Shown here: piece by piece, positions 47,016 to 57,100 of the stretch
Position numbering within the stretch: the stretch's first letter is position 1
Layout of the letters: each line of letters opens with the position of its first letter
Source of the DNA: Taxillus chinensis
Taxonomy: Eukaryota > Streptophyta > Magnoliopsida > Santalales > Loranthaceae
Direction of reading: 5' to 3'
NCBI GenBank assembly: GCA_023512835.1
Contig: CM042088.1
Span: 30,095,164 to 30,159,163 of the forward strand
DNA: 64,000 bases
Notes under the pieces: model-generated
Databases searched by the model: none
Told to the model about the DNA's origin: nothing
Seen by the model: the letters and a program-made list of their open reading frames with translations, nothing else
Translations under genes and position numbers: made by a program

Positions 47016-48423
47016 GAACTCTTTCCTTTCTTGTAGCTCTGGGTCACAATAGTAGTATTCTTGTGATTGTCACGTTCACCATGTAGAATGATAACCTTCC
47101 TTGCCGCATTTGGTGTCATGCTCTCCTTCCTATCTGCCTGCAGTGTTGCCCCGGTTTTTTGAGCTACTTGTGGTGTGATGGGTGATGTGATCTAGGAGGT
47201 TCCAAAGGTTGAGGCTTGAGTGGCCCTATATTTTGAGAGCTTTTGTTGAAAGCCTACTAGTTCTTCTTTAAGCCGTTAGATTGTGATGTCTCCGGTGGTG
47301 AGTTCTGTGGTCATGTTATCACATATCTTGATTTGCTCCTCTAGCTTGAGCTTTAGGCTGAGAATTTCCTCGTAGAACTTCTTTAAGTCCTCCAACACCT
47401 TGTCCTTCTCTCTTCTAACTTCTTCAAGCTCTCCCTTGGCTTGCTTGAGCTCTCCCTTGAGCTGCTTAATCGTGCAATCTCTCTTGCAGATCTCTTCTAT
47501 TGCAAGCTCGAGCTCCTCCTCTAGATCTACTTCTTTTTCTTCTATTGCCTCTTCCTCATATGAGGCAATGCTATCATTGTCATCCTCTATCTTGGAAACA
47601 AAGGCATAATCTGATGATCATTCATCCTCATCATTAGATTCTGAAATCCGGCTCATATAATTCTTGTGTGAGTCTTTCTTCTTCTATGGAGCTGCTGGTC
47701 TCCTTATAGAATTGCTTCTTCAGGATGATGTCTTCTTCCACCTTATGTCATCTACATCTAAGGCCTTGTCATTCGAGTCATTAGCTTTTACTTTGCATTG
47801 AGCTGCAAAGTGCCCCCGCTTTCCACATTTAAAATATCTAAGCGAAAGCCCTCTTTTTCCTTTTCCTCCAGCTTACTTTCCCGCTCTACCTCTTGAATTT
47901 CCTGGTGAAGTAGGCTACCACCTTATCTACCACCTCTTTAATGTCACTGTCTTCTTGATCTTTTGAGGACTTAGCTTCTTTCTTGATTTTTAATTTCTTC
48001 ATAGCCTTAAAGGCTACTTCTTTTGTTTGCTTTGTTGTAGGCGTGGATGTTGATGTTAATGGCTCTTCATAAGAGTGTAGTTTCATTTCAAATGCAATTA
48101 GGCTACACTGCAGCTCCTACAACGTCATTGTCTTAAGGTCTCTGCTGTTTTCTAGAACTGTCACCCTTTGAATAAATCTTTTAGGTAGAACTCTTAGCAC
48201 CTTCTTTATAATAGCAAAGTTCTTCTTATTCTTGCCATGACTTCTCATGTCATTGACAATCTCAGTTAGTCATACGAAGAACTACTTATACTCTCATGCT
48301 CTTTTGAAAGCTTCGTATTTCTGAGTATATTATTACAGCCTGGTTTCTTTTAATCTGTCATCACCTTGATAGACACTTTCAAGTCTATCCCATAACTCCT
48401 TTGCCACTTTGCAATACATCACC
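47016..48423 (-). pseudogene. Copia K gag, middle and C-terminal part
   Basis: On the minus strand, right to left: AKELWDRLESVYQGDDRL (48,340-48,420), the UBN2-type gag domain continuing to ~48,090, MKLHSYEEPLTSTS, a Lys-rich linker (47,886-48,086), and a zinc knuckle CGKRGHFAAQC at about 47,800-47,845. A heptad-rich Glu/Lys/Leu coiled-coil stretch follows at about 47,200-47,620. Frames are broken by stops near 47,895, 47,640 and 47,280. Confidence 0.82.
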
Positions 48424-50588
48424 TGTAATATCCCATACCCGGAATAGGCTAAAAGATAGCTTATATTTGGTTTGAGGACGTTATTTTAGTTTTGTAGATG
48501 AAAATATGGTTATTTAGACTTTAAATGGATCTTATTTGGTGTGTGGATGACCTAGGGGTATTTTAGTAATATCTAATGGCGATTTAAGGGATAAATTAGT
48601 CAATTCAACTGTTTTATATTTAATATTATTAATATTAAAAGAAAATTCGAGATTTAACTTAATTAAGGGCATTTTTGTATTTTAATGACTTCAAATGGGA
48701 ATTTTATTAAAAAAAAGGAAGAAATCAGTGTTTTAATGCAATTAGAGGTCTGTAAGATAAAAGGAGAAACTCTATAAATAGGAGGCTCATCCTAGGAGAA
48801 GTGATTGTTGATTCTTTGCGCCTTGGAGAGCCATAACTGTCTGGGAAGCCAAGAAGAGAGAAAGGCAAAAGCTCAAAGCTTTAAGGCATTTCCAAGTTCC
48901 AACAAGCTAGTCTGTCTTCCAAGATATTCAAGGTAGGTGTTTCTATTCCTTTTACATCTCTCTTAGGGTCCTATGACTTTTAGGCTTGGCCTAAATTAGA
49001 GATTTGAATAGAGAACAAACGATTTTACATATTACTGAGATAGGGAGCCCTAATAAAGATGTTTGACGTTCAAAGTTAATGTTGAGGATTTAAAAATCAT
49101 TTTACGATGGATTCTTCGTATGTTGGAACTGTATGAACAGTTCGGTTGGTGAACAGTGTTGTTCAGGTGAACAGTAAAGTGATCGGGTGAAGCTAATTTT
49201 TATATCGATCAAATATTTTTGATATTTCGATGAACTTTTTGTTCTGGTCGGGTGAACAGTAAGTGGTCGGGTGAAGCTAATTTTTATATGAGTAGAATAT
49301 ATATGGTATTTCGATAAACTTTCCTTTCTGGTCGGGTGAAATCGGGGGTGATCGGTGAACAATATTATGGTCGGGTGAACAGTATTGTGGCCGGGTGAAT
49401 AGTAACATTGTTGGATATTTTTCTGACATTTTTATTGGATAGCCAGTTAAAAATCCTTTGAAACGGTGGGTATTATAAGCAAATCGGAAGTCCGTAGAAT
49501 TAGTTATGATTTTTCGAAGTTGGGACAGAATCTGCACTATTTTATCAGCCTGTTTTGCTGCTTTTAATCTGTTAATGGGAATTTAAGATTGAAACCTTTA
49601 GAGGGAAACCTTAATGAATGTTTGGGGATTATAGTATGCCTTTTATTGTTATAATTGATGTGTATATATTTATTTTATGCTAAAAATATGTTCGTAATGA
49701 TTGTTATACTGCAGATGTTATGAATTGATTGTGATAATATGGGATTTCCTAATTTAATATATTGGACTTGCAATGTTGATATTGTTGATGTGTGTACTTG
49801 TTATATAGTACACTATATTTGTTGCGATGAGGTCCGATAAAGGTCAGTGGTCCGATAAAGGACAAAAGAGTACGATGGATCCGATCAAGGACATCGGTGC
49901 AGTAAAGCACAGTGAACACGGTAAAGTGCGAATATGAATTGTTTTGATGTGACCTATGTGACATTATGTGTTAATGCAATGTGATGATATGAGTTGTAAT
50001 GTGGAATGATTTATGATATTGTAATGGGATGGTATGATAGATATGGTTGTTTGTGTGCTGATTTGTATTCTAATTCGTATTGTTGTGTACTGCATTGACA
50101 TCTAATAACTCCCACTACACATGTACACTTGCACACATGACATATAATATTAGTAGTTCATTGTTGAAGGTTGTTGAGGAGTGGTAGTTCACCTCCTGAG
50201 CTTTATGCTCACCCCTACCTGTTGATTTGTTTTCTCCAAGTATTGACAGGAGCTAGCAATGGGTTGCACTACTCAGCGGAGTATTTATTTAATGTATGAA
50301 TTTTGTTAAATGTTGTTTTTATTGGATCGTAATCCTGGACAAAGGTCCGTGGATAGTTGTAAGGATTGATTGAGTTTATGTAATGATTTTTATAATATAC
50401 TTATAATGATTGTTTGACATTTGAAAAAGTACTTTCATACCCTTGATGTATGTTTGTAGAGGGAATTTGGACAGCATCCGCTTTGTATGTCCTTTATAGG
50501 TACTTGTCATCAACCCCTTGACTGTTTGGGTGTAGGCATGGGGAAGTCACATGTTCGGTTTTGGTTTTCTAGAATCGGGGACGTGACA
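48424..50588 (+). repeat. Solo LTR, TSD TCACC
   Basis: Starts TGTAATATCCCATACCC, ends GGACGTGACA, 2,165 bp, flanked by TCACC at 48,419-48,423 and 50,589-50,593. TATAAATA at 48,773-48,780 gives plus orientation. The ends resemble gypsy LTR ends. It contains GGTCGGGTGAA-type repeats at 49,140-49,400 and GGTCCGATAAAGG-type repeats at 49,825-49,930. No coding domain. Confidence 0.88.
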
Positions 50589-50858
50589 TCACCTTTGCGT
50601 ACTTAGAGTCTATTAGTGCTGATGTAATCACACTCAGAGCTCTGTTGTTTAGCTCATAAGTTCTTTTCTCAGCTTCTGTGGGTTCTCTGTCATTGGCAGG
50701 TTCTATATATCCATCTTTAATTATCCTCTCAACGTCCATACCCATGGACATTAATACCATCTCCATCTTGGCTCTTCATATCTTGTAATTCGTGCCATCA
50801 AAAATAGGCATTCTCTTTACATAGTTGGAACTAGTATTCGGTCCACTGATAGGAATCT

Positions 50859-50862
<4 letters not shown>
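50589..50862 (-). pseudogene. Copia K gag N-terminus
   Basis: Starts at the ATG complement 50,860-50,862: MEIPISGPNTSSNYVKRM, FDGTNYKI, a TGA where tryptophan is usual, RAKMEMVLMSMGMDVERI, ELNNRALSVITSALIDSKYAKV. The FDGTNY-W-KM pattern is the classic copia gag start. It continues beyond the solo LTR into AKELWDRLESVY. Confidence 0.88.
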
Positions 50863-50900
<38 letters not shown>

Positions 50901-51027
50901 ATGAATTCTTGCTTGGTCACTAGACTATTAATCCATAGATCTTAGACACACAAATATATCAATATATGAGATCACTTCTCCACAGAGAGATAGATTTGTC
51001 TCCAGTAAGAACTTAGCTCTGATACCA
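50863..51027 (-). other. Copia K leader and primer-binding site, with (AT)n
   Basis: The complement of about 51,013-51,027 reads TTGGTATCAGAGC, complementary to initiator tRNA-Met. An (AT)n microsatellite at 50,861-50,898 directly precedes the gag ATG. Confidence 0.85.
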
Positions 51028-52627
51028 ATTCATATTCCCAAAATCCAAGCAATACCAATAGATATATGTGTGTGTATATAGAGAGGGGTGAATCTGTATA
51101 CTTATAACTAATTCCTTTATATTTAGGAGTAGTTTACTTGACAGAGATATTTTTGCAGATGTGGTTATTATTTGGGTGGTATATCAGTGTGTTGTGCAAG
51201 ATCAAGTTAATAACAAGTATGTATGAGAAGTAAAAGATAAAGACACAGTTTACGTGGTTTGATCAATGTGATCTACTCCACGGTGGTGAGGGTGTATCTA
51301 TACCGAATCCAATTCACTATATGCGTTTAATACAGTAGGGACTTGCCCTTATTACAACATGATCAACTCTCTTCTCTTTTAAATGCAATTAGAGAAAACA
51401 GTATCACTCCACTACTCGCTCACTGTGATGAACTATCTAACGCAATATGCCCCTGCGTATTCAACCGTTTGCACTGATTGACCTTTAACCACTCTTTTGC
51501 CAAACTCACAATCTATTTGTTGAATATATGAGGAAATAGAACAAATTAACTCACTATTATCTTGCTTCTAATCTTCCTCTCTCTTTGTGTATGCTTGTAC
51601 GAACTACTCTGCATCTTCTTGTATCTCTCTAGATACCTTGTGTGTATTCTGAAAGTATTTTGACGCTCTATTTGAAGTGTGGCATCTTCCTTGCTTTTAT
51701 AGGACGGTCGTTGCATGAAACTCTTCTGCTAGGGTTAAGCATGTTCCACTTTTTGATCTCCATCGTTAAAACTTGTTAATCCAGCCTCGGATAACATCCA
51801 CGTGTATATCCTAATACTTAGCGTCTTTAGATATATTGTCCGAATAACTTACCTAAACGGTGACCTTGTCTGTGTTTCACTCCTTCGATTAGCCACAGCC
51901 TCGAAGATAGTTGTGCTTCATAGCCTCATGGATTCTAATGCATGTGTAATGATCTTCGAGTCTATACCTTCAACTCTTCGCGTCAGAACCTTCGAGCCTA
52001 CAAGTCAGACCCATTCCAGCGTATTAAGCTCCAAGTCTTAGCATCCGGGCAGAATCAGTGATCCACTGACTTCTCACTCTATGAGTCTACGAGTCTTCGG
52101 ATCTCGAGTGTAGAGCCAGTGACAACTGCATTCTTCCTTGACTAGTCATCTGTTCACATCAATGAGTCTCTGTTCTTGGTAGCGGGTCTTCCAATCTTCA
52201 ACCCTGTGAGCTTTGACCCTATGAGCTTCGACTCTATGACACTGCCACTCTACACCTGATGGGTCTTCGAGTCTATAAATCTTCAAGTCTCTGAGACATT
52301 GCTCTCCACCCGACTGCAGCATGGATCTTCGAATCTTTAACCCTATGGATCTACGAGTCTAAGACCATGTGTACCTTTAAGTCAGTGTTGCTTCGAGTCT
52401 GTTGAGTCTGATGGCTTGATGATCGTCGACTCTACATGTCTTTGACTCTGATCTTCAACCTTGTGGGTCTTTGAATCTCCGGATCTTCGACCCTAATCTT
52501 TGACTCTACAAGTACATGGTTAGACTCTTTCTACAAGCTCACTCTAAGAGATCAATCTACGTAGTTATCTAACCCAGTACAAATCTTCGAATCTGTGCCT
52601 ACCCGCTTCTGCAAACTGTTGACAACA
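51028..52627 (-). repeat. 5' LTR of copia K
   Basis: About 1.6 kb from the PBS to a probable TGTTGTCAACAG start (right end 52,624-52,627). It includes the copia-typical ACGTGG..TGATCAATGTGATCTACTCC segment at 51,250-51,285 and a long run of degenerate TTCGAGTCTACGA-like repeats at 51,890-52,530. The left end lacks a clear TG, so the boundary there is approximate. Confidence 0.75.
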
Positions 52628-53187
52628 ATGACAACCAAACGGACCATGGGAATAACAAATCTATACTTCAAATTGAAACTTCATTGCTTATTTGATTTGA
52701 AACTATTACTCTGAATCAAAACATTAGTTACACTTCAAATTGAAATTTTAGTATATATATTCAAATTAGACTTTTAGAAATGTTTCAAATTAGAACATTA
52801 TTGTAGACTTCAAATCAATGCTTTGAGTTAGACTACAAATTGAAACTTTATAGTTATGTCCAAATTCAAACCTTCAGCAACAACTTTTGATTAATGATAC
52901 CTATAAATTGAATATATTTCGAAAAAGCAATTTAAGATTTAAATTACTTATATTTTCCAATACAATTCATTTGCTTTGTCTGGTTTAATTAAATCACAGC
53001 CATGAAGATCCAACCTCATCCTTTGACCATTAAGTCACATCCTTCACTAAGTCGGTCAAAATTGTTTGCATGGTCTATCTGCAATGTTAAAAAGGGTTAG
53101 TCTGAAGCTTTAACCTTGTTTCTTCCAATTGTTCGTATAAAGATTGAAAAAATTGTTCTCCAATGAATAAACACACACATTAAAGCA
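52628..53187. other. AT-rich intergenic DNA with TTCAAATTGAAA motifs
   Basis: No gene seen. Between 52,670 and 52,880 the motif CTTCAAATTGAAA and variants recurs about six times at irregular spacing. It may be remnant repeat DNA. Its edge with K is the presumed original target. Confidence 0.6.
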
Positions 53188-53360
53188 TGTTGGGAAGTTG
53201 TCTCACATGGAAAAAATTAGGAAAGCTAAGGAGGTTAATATAATGGAGTAGGTCCAAATTGTCATAATACGTTTTAAAGCCGTATAGGCTGATATGATCA
53301 GTCCAAAATAAATAATATTATGACATTCGAGCATGTTTGCACCTTGCCCTGATCCTAACA
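53188..53360 (+). repeat. TRIM-like solo LTR, TSD AAGCA
   Basis: TGTTGGGAAGTTGTCTCACA to CCTGATCCTAACA, 173 bp, flanked by AAGCA at 53,183-53,187 and 53,361-53,365. The short length and the TGTTGG..TTGTC(C/T)CACAT start are typical of terminal-repeat retrotransposons in miniature. It lies about 0.75 kb upstream of the gene start at 54,108. Confidence 0.85.
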
Positions 53361-53740
53361 AAGCAAAGTAAAGTATCTTTTAAGATAAATAGATAATAAA
53401 AGTTATGAATTAAGATAATTATCAAATCAATCAACTAATTCTAGTTTTAACCCTGGATTTGTTCAAGAGATTGAAAAAGAGATCAAAGAAATTAGGAGGA
53501 TGAAAGAATATAAAAAATAAAAATTAGTAGATAATAATTTTAAATTTTGAAAATACTCTAATTATTAACAAACTCATAAATTTTGAAAACATTCATATAA
53601 AAACGTGTAATTACCAATTGCAGAAATCACATGACACTTGAGTCTAATTTATTAGATAAACCAAAGTAAAAATTTTACAGTCATCACCATTTGTATATGG
53701 ATGAATGAGTAGATATAGATAAGTTGAAAATAAAATAACA
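53361..53740. other. AT-rich intergenic DNA upstream of gene
   Basis: AT-rich with A-runs. No ORF, repeat or motif that I can support. Confidence 0.5.
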
Positions 53741-54107
53741 AAAAATAAAATAAAAGGAGCCGAGTGCGTGGTATTGCGTGGGTGGAGTGTAGACTGGACG
53801 TTTATGGTGCCTGCGTACCTTTTTGTAAGCGGCGCGCGCGTTCCTCCTGAATTTAAATCCCGAACAGAAATCCAGATCCGTTCGTCTCTCCCATACGCAT
53901 CTTGAAGTTAGTTTATCGATTACCGTGTTCTAATCTCAGTGTCTCGTAGACTCTCGTTGGAAATAGAATATACGTTCGTACGAGGCTTGCGTTCGCAGTA
54001 AGTACGTAGGGTAATAGAGGACCACGCGCGCGGACAGGCGCGCGCGCACACATATTTATAGAGAGACACAGAGAGAGCGATAGTGAACCGATATTTCGAT
54101 TGAAGCC
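53741..54107 (+). promoter_or_regulatory. Promoter and 5' UTR region of the 603-residue gene
   Basis: Composition changes sharply to CG-rich, with GCGCGCGCG at ~53,832 and two further CG runs at 54,022-54,045. Possible TATA-like sites are ATTTAAAT at ~53,851 and ATTTATAG at ~54,053. The second would give a very short 5' UTR, the first a longer one. The transcription start cannot be settled from sequence alone. A GA-rich stretch (GAGAGACACAGAGAGAG) lies at 54,061-54,079. Confidence 0.5.
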
Positions 54108-57100
54108 ATGGGTAGGGATATATGCGCGATCGAAGCTGCGTCCATCGATCCCTCGCCTAGCAGTGCCTGCCCCGCATCGGCATCGGACTCGGACGCGGAA
54201 TCGGAATCGGAATCGGTATCGTATTCCAAGGTTGCCTTCTGATCGAATTCAATTCGACTACTGTTCTGTTGTTAAATCTTGAGTCTTAATTGAATCACTT
54301 GCCCGTCTCTGCTTTGATCTTTCGTTTCGTTTTGTGGGTTAAAATTAGGCATTCGTCGGAGGAGGGGGAGGAGCTAAACGGAGTGTTTCCAATGTTGGAG
54401 CAAATTCTGAAGAAATAGATTGTAAGCGTGGGAAAATGCATGATCTTGGCCTTCCCGCTGAAGGTGGTTCGTATTCTCTCATGAAACTAATTGGCTTTTA
54501 TGGTGTAATTTGTAATTTATTAAAAATTGGGTTGCGTGTTTTGGTGCAAGCATATGTGTGTATGTGTTTTTAATTGAGAAAAAAAAAAGTACGTGCGGGT
54601 ATCTATCTGATCGTGAGATGGATACTCACGTTTGTAATGAATGAATTGAATGACGTTTCAGGATTGTGTGCTAAGCAGCCCGTGTTTCTGAAAGAAGACA
54701 GGCAGTCTACTGATCACTTGAATGAAATTGAGATGTCCCAAGTGCCTCCTCTGGCGGAGGACCCAGAAACCGTGGATCCAAGTGCCTCTGGACCTCCTCC
54801 TCTCAACTCCAAGCATTGCTGCCGCAATAAATCCACTGGCTTTGGCCATATTAAGAACCACAATACTGACGATTCTGGCATGGGTCTTGATGCCCGAGAT
54901 GCTTCCCAGTTGCTAAACCACAACCCTTTCTATCCATACAAAAGTCTTCGTTATTTGAAGTCTAGGGATGCGTCTTCCGAGTGCGGGAGTTCTACTGGCC
55001 CACTGGATCAAGGTACCGCTGCCAACGCAAAAGACCCGCATCTAGTTTGGAAGGAGATGAAGGAAAATGGGTTCCTTTCACCTTCTCACGGTGGCATACC
55101 AGTGCCAAAGCAGCGTGGGAGGAAAAATAAAAAGGATGTGCTCCGAAAGAATATGGAGCTCGCAAAGAAAGAACAGGTTGACAGGTTCACAAGGATTGCA
55201 GCCCCAAGTGGACTTCTCAATGAATTGAACCCCGGTATTATAAACCATGTAAGAAACAGTAAACAGGTTCATTCCATACTCGAGGCCCTGGTGAAAGATG
55301 ACAAGCTTGAAAATGGGCATGTGGGTAGCAAACTGGAAAGCCGATCGCGAAGTATAACTGAAAAACAATATATTGGTGGCAGAAACAAAGATGTAGAAAG
55401 GGAAAATGTTTCAGCGATGAATTCTTTCGCTGCTATTCATGAAGACGGGGCTTCCAATTCTTTGCTGGTGAACAGGAAGAAACAAAAGGCCCCTCCCTCT
55501 TCGCTCATGAATTCTCTGCTTTCATCTATAGTGGGCAATGATGGTAGTTCTAGTGTGTTCGAGGGGCAGAACTATGGGAAATTTTCCTGCGATTCCCACT
55601 CTGACCACGACAGTGAGGATGATAAACTTGCATTGAAGTTGTCATCATCGACTACCTATTTGTGGGAAGAAGATTCCCTAAACAAATCCAGTATCCCTTC
55701 CCTTTCCGTACAAGGTCAGGATTTAGTTCTGATTGATACGCCTCTGTAGTCAATTTGTAGTATTTTGACCCCTCAGTCTTAAAAACTTACTTTTGTAGGA
55801 GATGAGAAAGATTTCGGATGACAGAGTAACATGTTAGTTCATTGCAGACGGATTTAGGGGGGGGGGACATAAATATATATATATATAGTTACATATACAT
55901 AAATTTTAATTTTAATTATGCTTATTATATATATATATAGTTATAATTAAAATTAATTAGTAATATAATTTATTATTTTATGTTGTTTGTGATAAATATA
56001 TTGCTAACTATAATAGTATTAAATGAATTATATGATTTTGAAAAGTTATCTAATTTGATTATAGGATAATTTGATGAGTTTTTTATGCTTTTATGTTACT
56101 AATTTTAACTTAATACTAATTGATAGTGCTGGTCTCAAGGCTAGGCAAGTAAAGCCTGAGTCTTGGACTCTCATAAATTAGATTAAAATTAAAGTTTTCA
56201 GGCTTCATTTCATTTTGGCCTTTTCTCTGATGACATCAAAGAATTAAAATTTAATTTATAATTTTAACAATGATATATGTTTTTAAATTTTATATTATTC
56301 CTATAATTATAATAAAGTAATAATAAAAATAAAAATCGACAAGTTAATATGTAAATACAAATATTATTGTATATACATTAGAATTCTTAATTTAATAATT
56401 ACTTTTGACCCTCTAAATTTTGGAATCGGCTCTACTAATCATAATTTTAGATAACAGTTTCTAAACGTAAATTACATACTTTGTATTTCGGTTCCCCCTA
56501 ACTAAACTTTCTAGATCTGTCCTTGATTTTTTGTTACGTCATTGTAGTTAAAATAATCATTGCTAGTATTTGTATTTTGTAGTGGATTAGAATGGCGTAT
56601 AAGGGCTGATTTACTTGTACATTTTGTGTGGAGAAAAATTTTAGAAAGCCATTATTAACAGCAGTTCAAATGCGTGCATGATATGATAAAATTCTAAACT
56701 TTTGTCTCCAGTTAAGGGTCAATCTTAAGCAATTATGAGAATGGAAAGAATTTCTTAAGCTCCTTACTTTTTAAATTTATTTTGGTTTTATTTTTTCCTC
56801 AGCTGCTACAGTAGCATCTCAGTGGTTGGGACTTCTTTATCAGGACATGAAACGGCGTCTTGCTGGTATGTTGTACATAATAAGAATCACTACCTTGGCT
56901 GTGTTCTTTAGAATCATTAGCTTACCGTTGTTATTCCAGCGTTGAGACGAAGTAAGAAAAGGGTTCGTGCTGTCATCCAAACAGAGTTACCATTGCTGGT
57001 ATCAAAAGAGTTCTCATCAAATCAAGAGAATGATCCTAGTGTCATGCAAAATGCTCTCTATGAATGTTCTCACAGATTAGCTGCTGACTTGCATCAAGCC

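Larger units (their letters stand above)
12759..52627 (-). mobile_element. Ty1/copia element K, host of the nested pile
   Basis: Minus-strand copia element whose pieces, right to left, read: 5' LTR (51,028-52,627), PBS, gag, zinc knuckles, protease end, GAG-pre-integrase, integrase, reverse transcriptase. The last part and the 3' LTR lie left of the window. Each interruption is a complete insertion with its own 5-bp target duplication, and the copia reading resumes on the far side. The long coiled-coil gag C-terminus suggests the SIRE/Maximus lineage, but that placement is tentative. Confidence 0.85.

Noticed and set aside
50861..50898. (AT)n tract as a possible origin or matrix-attachment site
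   Set aside because: It is a plain microsatellite in the copia leader. Nothing else supports such a role.
54100..54282. Alternative reading MKPWVGIYARSK at the first exon
   Set aside because: That frame meets a stop and does not join exon 2. The ATG at 54,108 gives a frame that continues through all seven exons.
54574..54661. Alternative start (MRKKKVRAG) upstream of exon 3
   Set aside because: It is intron sequence. The upstream exons join in phase from 54,108 and the splice acceptor TTTCAG at 54,656-54,661 is good.
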